64,000 nucleotides of DNA from Martinezella hainanensis (GTDB lineage: Bacteria; Pseudomonadota; Alphaproteobacteria; Rhizobiales; Rhizobiaceae). Below, in pieces: positions 1 through 8,389 of this stretch. The stretch is taken from contig NZ_FMAC01000004.1 of assembly GCF_900094555.1 (NCBI RefSeq), positions 434,001-498,000 of the forward strand, given 5' to 3'. The translations under genes and the position numbers were made by a program. Below the pieces are notes generated by a model, which ran no database searches, was not told the origin of the DNA, and saw only the letters and a list, made by a program, of their open reading frames with translations. The number at the start of each line of letters is the position of its first letter. The stretch's first letter is position 1.

Positions 1-442
1 GGATCAGGGCAGCCGGTTCGCCGCCCGAGAGGATATAGTCGCCGATCGAGACTTCCTCGAGATCGCGGCCGTCAATGACCCGCTGGTCGACGCCTTCGAA
101 GCGGCCGCAGACGATGATGACGCCGTCTCCATCGGCAAGTTCGCGCACGCGCTTCTGGGTCAGCGGCTTGCCGCGCGGGCTCATCAGCAGGCGCGGGCGG
201 TGATCGTTTTCGCTGGCGTGGTCGATGGCACGGGCAAGCACATCGGGCTTCAACACCATGCCGGCGCCGCCGCCAGCCGGCGTGTCGTCGACGGTGCGGT
301 GCTTGTCGGTCGTGAAATCGCGGATCTGCACTGTATCCAGCGACCATTGCCCTCGTTCCATCGCCTTGCCGGCGAGCGAGCTGCCGAGATGACCGGGAAA
401 CATCTCGGGATAAAGCGTCAATATGGTCGCCCGGAAACTCAT
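1..442 (-). CDS. trmD: tRNA (guanine-N1-)-methyltransferase, 3' part missing
   Basis: TrmD methylates N1 of G37 in tRNAs that read codons starting with C or G, using SAM, and so prevents +1 frameshifting. The translation begins [17 protein letters not shown] and contains the family blocks [40 protein letters not shown] and [13 protein letters not shown]; the last two line the knotted SAM pocket (SPOUT fold). About 147 residues are present; the C-terminal part lies beyond the window start. It is the last visible gene of the rpsP-rimM-trmD cluster and starts 24 bases after the rimM stop, so co-transcription is likely. Identification is secure. Confidence 0.96.
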   Translation of the reverse strand, partial: MSFRATILTLYPEMFPGHLGSSLAGKAMERGQWSLDTVQIRDFTTDKHRTVDDTPAGGGAGMVLKPDVLARAIDHASENDHRPRLLMSPRGKPLTQKRVRELADGDGVIIVCGRFEGVDQRVIDGRDLEEVSIGDYILSGGEPAALI

Positions 443-466
443 GGTGCGGTCACTTCCCAATGAGGA

Positions 467-1051
467 TCACTTCTTCTTCGGCTTGCCCTGCGGCTTCTCG
501 GGCTTTTCCGGTTTGCCGATCAGGTCATCGGGGCCGTCGATCAGGCCGGCGGCCAGCGGGTCGATCAGGATCTTGCCGCCCTCAAGGTCGATTTCGAGCA
601 CGGCAGCCTCGGAAAAGGGGATCAGAACAGGGCGCTTGCCGGGGCCTTTCAGCTCCAGCAGATCGCCGGCGCCGAAATCATAGACGCCGCTGACCGTGCC
701 GTAGCCGGTGCCCTTGTCATCGACGGCTTCCAGCCCTTCGAGGTCGGTATAGAAGAATTCGTCGTCGTCGAGTTCGTCGTCCGGCAGGTTGTCGCGCTCG
801 ATGTAGAGTTCCAGCCCGTTCAGCGCCTCGGCGGCATTACGGTCGTTGACGCCGCGGAAACGTACGATGACGACGTTCTTGGCCTCGCGGATTTCCAGGA
901 CTTCGAAGCTGCGGCCGTCCATGCTGTGCAGGTGGCCATAATCGCCGAGTGCGGTCGGATCGGACGTATAGGCGCGGGCGCGCACCTCACCCCGCAAGCC
1001 CTGTGCCGCGCCGATGGTCGCCATCAATACCGGATTTTGCAGTGTCGTCAT
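467..1051 (-). CDS. rimM: Ribosome maturation factor RimM
   Basis: RimM assists late assembly of the 30S head domain by binding ribosomal protein S19. The 194-residue product has the family opening ([19 protein letters not shown]) of the RimM N-terminal beta-barrel, then the PRC-barrel-like half with [13 protein letters not shown] and the closing [11 protein letters not shown]. The C-terminus adds a lysine/proline-rich tail ([13 protein letters not shown]) beyond the PRC barrel. It lies between rpsP and trmD as in most bacteria. A strong terminator and a palindromic repeat separate it from rpsP, so it may have its own promoter in the gap from 1052 to 1180. Confidence 0.96.
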   Translation of the reverse strand: MTTLQNPVLMATIGAAQGLRGEVRARAYTSDPTALGDYGHLHSMDGRSFEVLEIREAKNVVIVRFRGVNDRNAAEALNGLELYIERDNLPDDELDDDEFFYTDLEGLEAVDDKGTGYGTVSGVYDFGAGDLLELKGPGKRPVLIPFSEAAVLEIDLEGGKILIDPLAAGLIDGPDDLIGKPEKPEKPQGKPKKK

Positions 1052-1077
1052 GGTCTCTTCGCCGATTGCCGGGCTCG

Positions 1078-1140
1078 CTGCATAATTCTTTAGATCGGAA
1101 CCGACTTAACGAAATATGTAGCAGGTCTAAAGCGCTGTAG
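1078..1140 (-). repeat. Intergenic repeat, family E, copy 1
   Basis: A stretch of about 63 bases between rimM and rpsP. Read on the minus strand it matches, base for base over most of its length, the sequence at 42509-42575 on the plus strand. Both begin CTACAGCGCTTTA, contain TTCCGATCTAA and end GAATTATGCAG; copy 1 is about 4 bases shorter in the middle. Neither copy contains a credible gene. It looks like a dispersed rhizobial intergenic element. Confidence 0.75.
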
Positions 1141-1180
1141 TTGCGTTCTCTCATAGGCTGAACGCCAGCCGATGGGAAAC

Positions 1181-1212
1181 AAAAAACGGGCGGCATGTTG
1201 CCATGCCGCCCG
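1181..1212 (-). terminator. Rho-independent terminator of rpsP
   Basis: An 11-bp perfect stem (CGGGCGGCATG at 1187-1197 pairing with 1202-1212) with a 4-base loop is followed on the minus strand by six T. It lies about 25 bases after the rpsP stop and should end most rpsP transcripts before rimM. Confidence 0.88.
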
Positions 1213-1235
1213 CTTTCGACAGTCACAAGGACCGA

Positions 1236-1595
1236 TTATTCAGAAGCAGCAGCGGCGTCAGCAGCCTTCTGTGCCTTCTCGGCAGCGCGTTCCTGAGCGC
1301 GCTTGCCCGGCTTTGCCTTTTCCGGGTTGTTCTTGGCTTCGCGCTTTGCGAGGCCGGCTTCGTTGAGGAAGCGCAGAACGCGGTCGGTCGGCTGGGCGCC
1401 GTGGTCGAGCCAATGCTTGATGCGGTCAGCCTTGAGTTCAACGCGCTTGGCGTCGTCCTTGGCAAGCATCGGATTCCAGGAGCCGAGGGTCTCCAGGAAA
1501 CGGCCGTCGCGCGGCGAGCGGGCGTCGGCTACGACAACGTGGTAGTACGGGCGCTTCTTGGAGCCACCGCGGGCGAGACGAATTTTCAATGCCAT
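1236..1595 (-). CDS. rpsP: 30S ribosomal protein S16 (bS16)
   Basis: bS16 is a primary-binding protein of the 30S body needed for its assembly. The product begins [20 protein letters not shown], the invariant S16 start, and includes [16 protein letters not shown]. The start at 1595 is preceded by an AAGGAG site with good spacing; an in-frame upstream extension lacks S16 similarity and was not used. At 119 residues it is longer than the 82-residue E. coli protein because of a lysine/alanine/glutamate-rich C-terminal extension, which is usual in alphaproteobacteria. A strong terminator follows. Confidence 0.97.
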   Translation of the reverse strand: MALKIRLARGGSKKRPYYHVVVADARSPRDGRFLETLGSWNPMLAKDDAKRVELKADRIKHWLDHGAQPTDRVLRFLNEAGLAKREAKNNPEKAKPGKRAQERAAEKAQKAADAAAASE

Positions 1596-1720
1596 GTTAA
1601 TTCTCCTTAGGCTTTTCTTGACCGCTTCGTTGTGCGGCATGGTTACGTCGCGCTGCTTTTCTCTTGCTGCGTGATCCCTGTCGAAAACGTCTTGCATTTT
1701 CGGGATCATGCGGCCGGGGG

Positions 1721-2032
1721 TTACCCTTTGAAATCCGCAGCGATCTGTTCATGATGCCGGATGACTTCCTTAATGACGAAGTTCAGGAACTTCTCGGCGA
1801 AATCCGGGTCCAGATTTGCGTCCTTTGCCAGGCGGCGCAGGCGCTCGATCTGAAATTCTTCGCGCGCCGGGTCGGCCGGCGGCAGGTCGTATTTGGCTTT
1901 CAGCACGCCCACTTCCTTTGTGCAGCGGAAGCGCTCGGCCAGCATGTGCACCAGTGCGGCATCGATATTGTCGATCGACTGGCGGTAGTTGCCCAATTGG
2001 GCCTTGATGTCTGGATCAATCATGGGGGTCAA
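1721..2032 (-). CDS. Chorismate mutase, AroQ class
   Basis: This converts chorismate to prephenate, the branch step to phenylalanine and tyrosine. The 103-residue all-helical product matches the monofunctional AroQ fold: [20 protein letters not shown] supplies the helix-1 arginine and the catalytic surroundings, [20 protein letters not shown] the central lysine and arginine, and the third helix ends near [12 protein letters not shown]. It starts 9 bases beyond the ffh stop on the same strand and is probably co-transcribed with ffh. A second ATG lies three codons in and could be the true start. No dehydratase or dehydrogenase domain is fused to it. Confidence 0.88.
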   Translation of the reverse strand: MTPMIDPDIKAQLGNYRQSIDNIDAALVHMLAERFRCTKEVGVLKAKYDLPPADPAREEFQIERLRRLAKDANLDPDFAEKFLNFVIKEVIRHHEQIAADFKG

Positions 2033-2041
2033 CGATCCTTC

Positions 2042-3610
2042 TCACTTCTTCTTCGGCAAACCGGGGAGACCAGGGAAACCACCGCCGAGGCCGGGCAGCT
2101 TGGCGCCGCCCAGACCCGGCAGACCACCGCCGCCACCGAGGCCCGGCAGGCCGCCGGGACGACCGAGGCCGGCGGCTTCGGCCTGCTTCTGCAAGGCTTC
2201 GAGCTGCTTGGGGTCCATGTTCGACAGGTCGGGCATGCCGCCCATACCGCCGCCGAGGCCCATCTTGCCGGCAAGGCCGCCCATCAGCTGCTTCATCATG
2301 CCGCCTTTGCCCTTGCCGCCCATCATCTTCATCATGTCCGCCATCTGGCGGTGCATCTTCAGAAGCTTGTTGATGTCGGAGGCGTCGGTGCCGGAGCCGG
2401 CGGCGATGCGCTTCTTGCGGGAATGCTTCAAGAGATCGGGATTGGCGCGCTCTGCCTTGGTCATTGAGGAGATGATGGCGATCTGGCGCTTGAACAGGCG
2501 GTCGTCGAGGCCGGCGGCGGCCATCTTGTCCTTCATGCCGGACATGCCGGGCATCAGGCCCATGATGCCGCCCATGCCGCCCATCTTCTGCATCTGGCCG
2601 AGCTGGTCGGCGAGATCGTTCAGATCGAACTTGCCCTTGGCCATCTTGGCGGCCATTGCGGCCGCCTTTTCGGCGTCGATATTCTCGGCCGCCTTCTCGA
2701 CGAGCGAGACGATGTCGCCCATGCCGAGGATACGGTCGGCGATACGGCGGGGATGGAATTCCTCCAGCTCGCCCATCTTTTCGCCGACACCGATCAGCTT
2801 GATCGGCTTGCCGGTTACGGCACGCATCGAAAGGGCGGCGCCGCCGCGGCCGTCGCCGTCCATACGGGTCAGCACAAGGCCGGTGATGCCGACGCGCTCA
2901 TCGAAATTGCGGGCGAGATTGACGGCGTCCTGACCGGTCAAGCTATCGGCGACCAGCAGGATTTCGTGCGGATTGGACTTCTTCTTGATGTCCGCCATCT
3001 CGACCATGAGCGGCTCGTCGATATGCGTACGGCCGGCGGTGTCAAGGATGACGATGTCGTGGCCGCCGAGCTTGGCGGCCTGCACGGCGCGCGCGGCAAT
3101 ATCGGTCGGCGACTGGCCAGCGATAACGGGCAGCGTGTCAATGCCCGTCTGAACGCCGAGCTGACGCAGCTGCTCCTGCGCTGCCGGGCGGCGCGTGTCG
3201 AGCGAGGCCATCAGGACCTTCTTGCGGTCGCGGCTCGTCAGGCGGTTGGCGATCTTGGCGGTCGTGGTCGTCTTACCGGAGCCCTGCAGACCGACCATCA
3301 TGACGACGACCGGGGCCGGCGCATTGAGATCGATGCCGACGCCTTCGCCGCCGAGCATCTCGATCAGCTCGTCATGCACGATCTTGACGACCATCTGGCC
3401 GGGCTTGATCGACTTCAGGATTTCGGCGCCGACGGCCTTTTCGCGGACGCGGTCGGTAAAGGAGCGAACGACATCCAGTGCCACGTCGGCTTCGAGCAGC
3501 GCGCGGCGAACCTCGCGGAGTGCCGCGGAAACATCAGCTTCCGAAAGCGCGCCGCGGCCTGTCAGTCCATTCAGAATGGAACCAAGACGGTCCTGGAGGT
3601 TTTCAAACAT
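2042..3610 (-). CDS. ffh: Signal recognition particle GTPase Ffh (SRP54)
   Basis: Ffh binds signal sequences and 4.5S RNA and delivers ribosome-nascent chains to FtsY at the membrane. The start at MFENLQDRLGSILNGL (3610) is the normal family start; a 42-codon upstream extension is rejected. The N domain is followed by the G domain with GLQGSGKTT (about 107-115), DTRRPAAQEQL, DTAGR (about 190-194) and TRMDGDGRGG (about 248). A methionine-rich M domain follows. At 522 residues it is longer than the ~450 of E. coli because it ends in a Gly/Leu/Pro-rich tail closing with LPKKK. The partner receptor FtsY is encoded at 9679-11220. Confidence 0.98.
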   Translation of the reverse strand: MFENLQDRLGSILNGLTGRGALSEADVSAALREVRRALLEADVALDVVRSFTDRVREKAVGAEILKSIKPGQMVVKIVHDELIEMLGGEGVGIDLNAPAPVVVMMVGLQGSGKTTTTAKIANRLTSRDRKKVLMASLDTRRPAAQEQLRQLGVQTGIDTLPVIAGQSPTDIAARAVQAAKLGGHDIVILDTAGRTHIDEPLMVEMADIKKKSNPHEILLVADSLTGQDAVNLARNFDERVGITGLVLTRMDGDGRGGAALSMRAVTGKPIKLIGVGEKMGELEEFHPRRIADRILGMGDIVSLVEKAAENIDAEKAAAMAAKMAKGKFDLNDLADQLGQMQKMGGMGGIMGLMPGMSGMKDKMAAAGLDDRLFKRQIAIISSMTKAERANPDLLKHSRKKRIAAGSGTDASDINKLLKMHRQMADMMKMMGGKGKGGMMKQLMGGLAGKMGLGGGMGGMPDLSNMDPKQLEALQKQAEAAGLGRPGGLPGLGGGGGLPGLGGAKLPGLGGGFPGLPGLPKKK

Positions 3611-3987
3611 CAATTCTTCCTTATCGATCGCCTGGGATTTGGACCTGGCGCAATTTGCGCGGTTCCTCGCCCGAAAACGTCGTGCTTTTCCATGACGAAA
3701 ACAAGACGCAAAGCCAAAAAGCACCCGAGGGCGCATCGCGCTGTCGGGTGTTGACCTCCGGGATCTCTTTATACCTTAGTGGGTCCCGGTCGGTGGCTCG
3801 GAGGCTTGTGCTCGTCGCAGATTGCGGGCGATAAACAGGAAAAGGCCGGCAAAGTCAACCCAAGGCGGCCGAAATGCCTGAAATGCACGGTTGAGATCGC
3901 CATATCCATGTCGATTTGACCGTACCACCGTCTTTCAATTGTTGTATCGATCCCCCGCCGTCAAGTGATTCCCCGAGACCTTTCCGA
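3611..3987. other. Intergenic region between divergent ffh and the 3988 gene
   Basis: This 377-base gap separates two divergent genes and must hold both promoters. It has a GC-rich 7-bp inverted repeat, CACCCGA at 3722-3728 with TCGGGTG at 3744-3750, and a TTGACC at 3751 without a well-spaced -10 partner. No gene, RNA or terminator with a U tract was recognised. Confidence 0.5.
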
Positions 3988-4977
3988 ATGAATGATGCAG
4001 CCCTGACCGATCTTCTCGCTGCCTGTCGCGCTTACGCCGGCGGGCGGGTCGACACCCGTTTCAACGAGGCGGCGCAAGCCTTCTACGCGGGCGCCAATGT
4101 TCAGCCAAAGATCGTGGCGCGGGCGGCGCGTGAGCTTAGCCGCCTGCCGCCGCCGGGTGCCGCCGTTCTTGCCAACATGCTCGGCACCATCGTCGAAAAG
4201 GGCGGCGCCGTGCAGCGCAGCGGTCCGGCCGTATGGGAGCTTTATCTGGCATGGCTGCCGCAGATCCATCGAGGCTTTGCCGGGCGTAAAGAGCTGAGCC
4301 CGCGGCAGAGGCAGCTCCTGGATGCCTTCCAGTTGCTCAGCCAGTCGGCGGTTTCGCATCTTTCCGGCATGCCGCGAGAGCGCGCACTCGCCGCCGGCAA
4401 CAAGGCGCTGATGGCGCAGCTTGCGGAATTGCAAGATTATACGCCGGGTGCGGCCTGGGTCCGCCAGGTGCTCCTGAGCCGCAGCGACGACCTGCTGGTG
4501 CTGCATCTGCCGAGCCGCCAGGGCTTTCGGCTGCGCTATGAGAATATCGTCAACGGCTTTCATCTCTTCACGCTCATCCAGGCGGCGTTCGGCCAGCGGC
4601 TTCCCGGCGGTCGCGCGCCCAACCGGTTCATCGTCGACATGGCGCGCTGCGTGACCGTGGCCGAAGAGGGCAATGACGAGCCGTGGTGGCGTTATCAGAC
4701 GGTGCAGCGGGATGCGCCAGGCCTTGTCGAGATTTCCGGCGAGGCCTCCGTCGAGACGATTTCCCGCATCGATGGCCGGCAGATCATCCTGCTTTCGCCT
4801 CCAGTCGAAGGCGCGGCGCTGTGGGATACGAGCTTCTTCACGCCGCAGCTCTTCGCCATGCCGGCGAATGTCGTGCTTGAGGATGCGCTGACGGCGTCTG
4901 AGGTCGAAGAATGGTTCGCCAAGGCCGGCCTGCCGTCCGGCGAGGCGACGGATGTGGAAGGGGCGGAGAAGGCATGA
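3988..4977 (+). CDS. Conserved-looking protein of unknown function
   Basis: I do not recognise this 329-residue protein. The start at MNDAALTDLLAACRAYA is preferred over an in-frame start 24 codons upstream because the extension is proline/cysteine-rich and atypical. It has no signal peptide, membrane segment or obvious catalytic motif. It is mixed helical with well-formed amphipathic segments (for example LSPRQRQLLDAFQLLSQS) and a hydrophobic patch near LLVLHLPSRQGFRLRY. Codon use matches neighbouring genes, so it is a real, resident gene. Its stop overlaps the start of the downstream metallo-hydrolase (ATGA), so the two are translationally coupled and probably work in one process. Confidence 0.85.
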   Translation: MNDAALTDLLAACRAYAGGRVDTRFNEAAQAFYAGANVQPKIVARAARELSRLPPPGAAVLANMLGTIVEKGGAVQRSGPAVWELYLAWLPQIHRGFAGRKELSPRQRQLLDAFQLLSQSAVSHLSGMPRERALAAGNKALMAQLAELQDYTPGAAWVRQVLLSRSDDLLVLHLPSRQGFRLRYENIVNGFHLFTLIQAAFGQRLPGGRAPNRFIVDMARCVTVAEEGNDEPWWRYQTVQRDAPGLVEISGEASVETISRIDGRQIILLSPPVEGAALWDTSFFTPQLFAMPANVVLEDALTASEVEEWFAKAGLPSGEATDVEGAEKA

Positions 4978-5990
4978 CCAGCTCATCCGGTTCGGCCAAG
5001 AAGAATCCCTATTATCAAGGTCCCGTTTCCGATCACTTCGACGGTCAGCGCTTTTTCAATCCCGGTGGCGTCGAGCCGGGCGGGGCATTCGATCTCCTGC
5101 GCTGGCAGCTCGGCGGCGGGCGGGTGCGCTGGCCCAATCCCGTCATCAGCGCCTTTCCTCCGGCGAGGCCCGACCGGCATGTCTTTGGCGAGCAGATGCG
5201 GGTAACGATGGTCGGCCATGCCTCTATGCTGGTGCAGATTGCCGGGCTGAACATCCTGACCGATCCGGTCTGGTCGGAGCGGGTCAGCCCCTTCCGATCC
5301 CTAGGGCCGAAGCGCGTGGTGCCGCCCGGCATCCGCTTCGAGGACCTGCCGCATATCGACCTCGTGCTGGTGACGCATAATCACTACGATCACCTCGATC
5401 TCGCAACGCTTGTCCGCCTGCAGCAGGCGCACCGGCCGAAAATCGTAACGCCGCTCGGCAACGACACGATCATCCGCCGCGCCGTTCCCGACGCCGATAT
5501 CACCGTGGTCGACTGGGGTGACCGCATCGCTTTCAGGGCTGGGGTGACCATCGATATCGAGCCTTGTCATCACTGGTCGGCGCGGAGCATGGGCGACAGG
5601 CGCATGGCGCTCTGGGCCGCCTTCGTGCTGACAACGCCAGCGGGCAAGATCTATCATATCGGTGACACCGGCTTTCACGGAGGCATCAATTATGAAGCGG
5701 CCGCCAGCAAGCATGGTGGTTTCCGCCTCGCGATCCTGCCTTTCGGCGCCTACGAGCCTCGCTGGTTCATGAAGGGGCAGCACCAGAATCCGGAAGAAGC
5801 GGTGAAGGGCATGAAGCTCTGCAAGGCCGCCTATGTCGCCGGCCATCACTTCGCGACCTTCCAGCTGACGGACGAGGGCATCGATGCGCCCGTTCAGGCG
5901 CTGGATACCGCGCTGAAGGCGGAGGGCGTGGAGCCGGATCGCTTTCGTCCGCTCCGGGCAGGGGAAGTTTTTGACGTGCCTGTTGGCTGA
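4974..5990 (+). CDS. Metallo-beta-lactamase-fold hydrolase, NAPE-PLD/UlaG-like
   Basis: This 338-residue protein has the metal-binding pattern of the MBL superfamily: THNHYDHLD (the HxHxDH motif), CHHWSAR, IGDTGFHGG and a late GHHFATFQLTDE histidine. The leading GHASMLVQIAGLNILTDPVW and the GAYEPRWFMKGQHQNPEEA segment are typical of the branch that includes N-acyl-phosphatidylethanolamine phospholipase D and UlaG-type lactonases. Which substrate is used, a phospholipid or something else, cannot be read from the sequence. The start is fixed by the ATGA overlap with the upstream unknown gene. The protein appears cytoplasmic, with no signal peptide. Confidence 0.88.
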   Translation: MTSSSGSAKKNPYYQGPVSDHFDGQRFFNPGGVEPGGAFDLLRWQLGGGRVRWPNPVISAFPPARPDRHVFGEQMRVTMVGHASMLVQIAGLNILTDPVWSERVSPFRSLGPKRVVPPGIRFEDLPHIDLVLVTHNHYDHLDLATLVRLQQAHRPKIVTPLGNDTIIRRAVPDADITVVDWGDRIAFRAGVTIDIEPCHHWSARSMGDRRMALWAAFVLTTPAGKIYHIGDTGFHGGINYEAAASKHGGFRLAILPFGAYEPRWFMKGQHQNPEEAVKGMKLCKAAYVAGHHFATFQLTDEGIDAPVQALDTALKAEGVEPDRFRPLRAGEVFDVPVG

Positions 5991-6059
5991 ATCTGTCGTT
6001 CAGGCCGAAAGCCCCTTCTTCCCGGGGAGAGGGGGCTGAATCTTGAAAGTCTTGACGAC

Positions 6060-6509
6060 TTACTGGTTGATCTCTGGCTCGACGAGCTTTGCGAGATTGA
6101 TCAGCGATTCCTGCCAGCCAAGATAGCAGGCCTCCGGCGGAATGACATCGGGCACGCCGGCCTGGGTGATGTTGACTTCGGTTCCGACGAGGACCTTCTT
6201 CAACGTCACGGTCACTTCCATTTCGCCCGGCAGGTTCGGGTCGTCGAACTTGTCGGTATAACGCACCAGCTCGCCCGGGATCAGCTCACGGAAATCGCCG
6301 CCGAAGGAGTGGCTGGCGCCGGTCGTGAAGTTGCGGAACGACATTCTGAACGTGCCGCCGACGCTCGGCTCCAGATGATGCACGGTGCAGGCAAAGCCGT
6401 TCGGCGGCAGCCACTTGGCAAGCGCATCCGCTTCGATGAATGCGCGATAGACCTTTTCCGGGCTGGTCGCCAGGACGCGGTGCAGGCGTATGGTATTCGG
6501 CATGGTCAT
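6060..6509 (-). CDS. SRPBCC/AHSA1-family protein
   Basis: This 149-residue protein belongs to the START-like AHSA1 group. It shows the N-terminal ATSPEKVYRAFIEADALAKWL, the central GGTFRMSFRNFTTG and GGDFRELIPGELVRYTD strands, and the closing helix GWQESLINLAKLVEP. Members are small hydrophobic-ligand-binding proteins, often encoded beside an ArsR-type regulator, but none is present here. The ligand is unknown. It is a single-gene unit facing away from the 6769 gene. Confidence 0.85.
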   Translation of the reverse strand: MTMPNTIRLHRVLATSPEKVYRAFIEADALAKWLPPNGFACTVHHLEPSVGGTFRMSFRNFTTGASHSFGGDFRELIPGELVRYTDKFDDPNLPGEMEVTVTLKKVLVGTEVNITQAGVPDVIPPEACYLGWQESLINLAKLVEPEINQ

Positions 6510-6728
6510 AATCCCTATGGTTTGACGGAGTGGACGAGCCTAGGACGTGCGGGGTTTCGGCTATCCGACACTCTGTTCCGAATTTTTTGAAAATAGGTCG
6601 CCGTGTGACGATTACTATGACTTAGCACGCGCTAATGGGCTGGCGGCGACTTCAATCAGCGGCGTGACGTGCTAGAATAATAACTGATCGCAACGCGCGT
6701 GCGCATCTTGAAGTTACAGCCGATAGTG

Positions 6729-6743
6729 TACGATATGATCGTA
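6729..6743. promoter_or_regulatory. Short inverted repeat upstream of the 6769 gene
   Basis: TACGAT at 6729-6734 and ATCGTA at 6738-6743 form a perfect 6-bp inverted repeat with a 3-base spacer, about 25 bases before the ATG at 6769. It could be an operator. The surrounding 6590-6768 stretch is AT-rich and otherwise featureless. Confidence 0.3.
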
Positions 6744-6768
6744 TATCAGTTTCAGCTGCGGTTGTTCG

Positions 6769-7368
6769 ATGAGTGATGTCGACGAGTGGAAAAGTAGGCA
6801 TATCCTGATAAGAATGACTATACTTGCTGCCTTGGCTTGGCTCTTTTTTTGCCTGCTAGTTGTGATCCTCTTTCTGGTCTGTACGGAGTTGTCGGGCTAT
6901 CGGTTTCTTCCGTCGACCGAATGGATTGCGTCGACAGGCCGATTGGGCGTTGTAGTCGGCGCGGCCACGGCCGTAGCTTTGTTCTTGCTTGGACTTTCTG
7001 ATGCTCTACGAAAACTCAGAAATGGAACGCTGGAAGGTACGTTGAAGCCGATACTGGTTGTCTTGGTTTCTCCAGTTCTCGGGTATTTTTGGGGTTATAT
7101 GGTCGGGATCATAACGTGGCCAATGGTCCTGGCCCTGGTCGCGGGGCATCACGAAGAGCTTGCCTATACGGTAGGCCGCGCCGACAACCATTATGAAAAA
7201 CATTGTTATTCCCCTTTGGAGCTTCAGGAGCTTATGGTTGGATTTGACAAAGTGTGCGGTGTTTCCGATGAGTTCAGGAAAGGCCTGACGACCGGTACAC
7301 ATATTATCATTGCTGGCTATGGCACTCGGTACGGCCTTTTTGCGACCGAGCTACGTCGAGACAATTGA
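6769..7368 (+). CDS. Orphan membrane protein of unknown function
   Basis: I do not recognise this 199-residue protein. It has three predicted membrane segments, at about 14-40, 57-78 and 91-118. A soluble C-terminal part of about 75 residues follows, with several histidines and two cysteines ([21 protein letters not shown]-like region). The gene is visibly richer in A/T at third positions than its neighbours (runs of T, many TTG, ATA and TAT codons), which suggests acquisition by transfer. It lies in the same direction as dapF but 115 bases upstream. A membrane anchor plus sensory or effector domain is only a guess. Confidence 0.7.
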   Translation: MSDVDEWKSRHILIRMTILAALAWLFFCLLVVILFLVCTELSGYRFLPSTEWIASTGRLGVVVGAATAVALFLLGLSDALRKLRNGTLEGTLKPILVVLVSPVLGYFWGYMVGIITWPMVLALVAGHHEELAYTVGRADNHYEKHCYSPLELQELMVGFDKVCGVSDEFRKGLTTGTHIIIAGYGTRYGLFATELRRDN

Positions 7369-7483
7369 TACTTGGCTCGTGGTGCATGCTTGGCCGCTTC
7401 CGACTACGCCGCTTCACGCCCCACTGGTAATTCCCCCGCAATTCCGCCATATACAGCTCGAAAACACGGACGGACATGGCATC

Positions 7484-8389
7484 ATGAGCAATACGGTCGA
7501 ATTCGCGAGGATGAACGGGCTTGGCAACAAGATCCTGGTCGTCGACATGCGCGGCCGCAAGGATGTGGTGACGCCTACGGCTGCGATCGCGCTCAATGCC
7601 GATCCCGCCACCCAGTTCGATCAGATCATGGCGATCCACGATCCGAAGATTGATGGCACCGACGCCTGGATCGATATTCTGAACTGCGACGGCACGAAGG
7701 CGCAGGCTTGCGGCAATGGCACGCGCTGCGTCGTGCAGGCGCTGGCGGCCGAAACCGGCAGGAAGGTGTTCACCTTCCAGACCGTCGCCGGCATTCTGAA
7801 TGCCAGGGAGCATGAGGACGGCACGATTTCGGTCGATATGGGCACGCCCGTCTTTGCCTGGGACAAGATCCCGCTTGCCGAGGAATTTGCCGATACCAGC
7901 CGCATCGAGCTGCAGATCGGGCCGATCGACAATCCCGTCCTGCATTCGCCCTCGGTTGCCTCGATGGGCAATCCGCATGCGATCTTCTGGGTGGACAAGG
8001 ACCCGATGTCCTTCGATCTCGATCGTTTCGGCCCACTGCTGGAAAATCATCCGATGTTTCCCGAGCGCGCCAATATCACGCTGGCGCAGGTGCTGTCGCC
8101 GACGCTTGTGCGCACCCGCACCTGGGAGCGCGGCGCCGGCCTGACGCTTGCCTGTGGATCGGCGGCTTGTGCGACAGCCGTCAGTGCCGCCCGCACCGGC
8201 CGCACCGGCCGCAAGGTGACGATCGACGTCGCCTCCGCGCCTGCGCCGGGCAAGCTCACCATCGAATGGCTTGAGAGTAACGATCATGTCGTCATGACCG
8301 GGCCTGCCGAATGGGAATGGTCCGGCACCGTCGATCCGGTCACGGGCAGCTTCTCGCGCGATCCGGAGCAGGGGGCTCAGGCGCGGTGA
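7484..8389 (+). CDS. dapF: Diaminopimelate epimerase
   Basis: DapF interconverts LL- and meso-diaminopimelate for lysine and peptidoglycan synthesis with two catalytic cysteines. Both are visible: C76 in [16 protein letters not shown] and C223 in [12 protein letters not shown]. The 301-residue length is slightly above the family norm. The start at [21 protein letters not shown] matches the family start; the long upstream in-frame extension is rejected. Its stop overlaps the GTG start of the next gene (GTGA), which indicates translational coupling with the tRNA methylthiotransferase. Confidence 0.96.
   Translation: MSNTVEFARMNGLGNKILVVDMRGRKDVVTPTAAIALNADPATQFDQIMAIHDPKIDGTDAWIDILNCDGTKAQACGNGTRCVVQALAAETGRKVFTFQTVAGILNAREHEDGTISVDMGTPVFAWDKIPLAEEFADTSRIELQIGPIDNPVLHSPSVASMGNPHAIFWVDKDPMSFDLDRFGPLLENHPMFPERANITLAQVLSPTLVRTRTWERGAGLTLACGSAACATAVSAARTGRTGRKVTIDVASAPAPGKLTIEWLESNDHVVMTGPAEWEWSGTVDPVTGSFSRDPEQGAQAR

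Noticed and set aside
3722..3750. Hairpin upstream of ffh as a 4.5S RNA gene
   Set aside because: The stem is only 7 bp with a large loop and lacks the conserved GGAA-type tetraloop and symmetric internal loop of SRP RNA.
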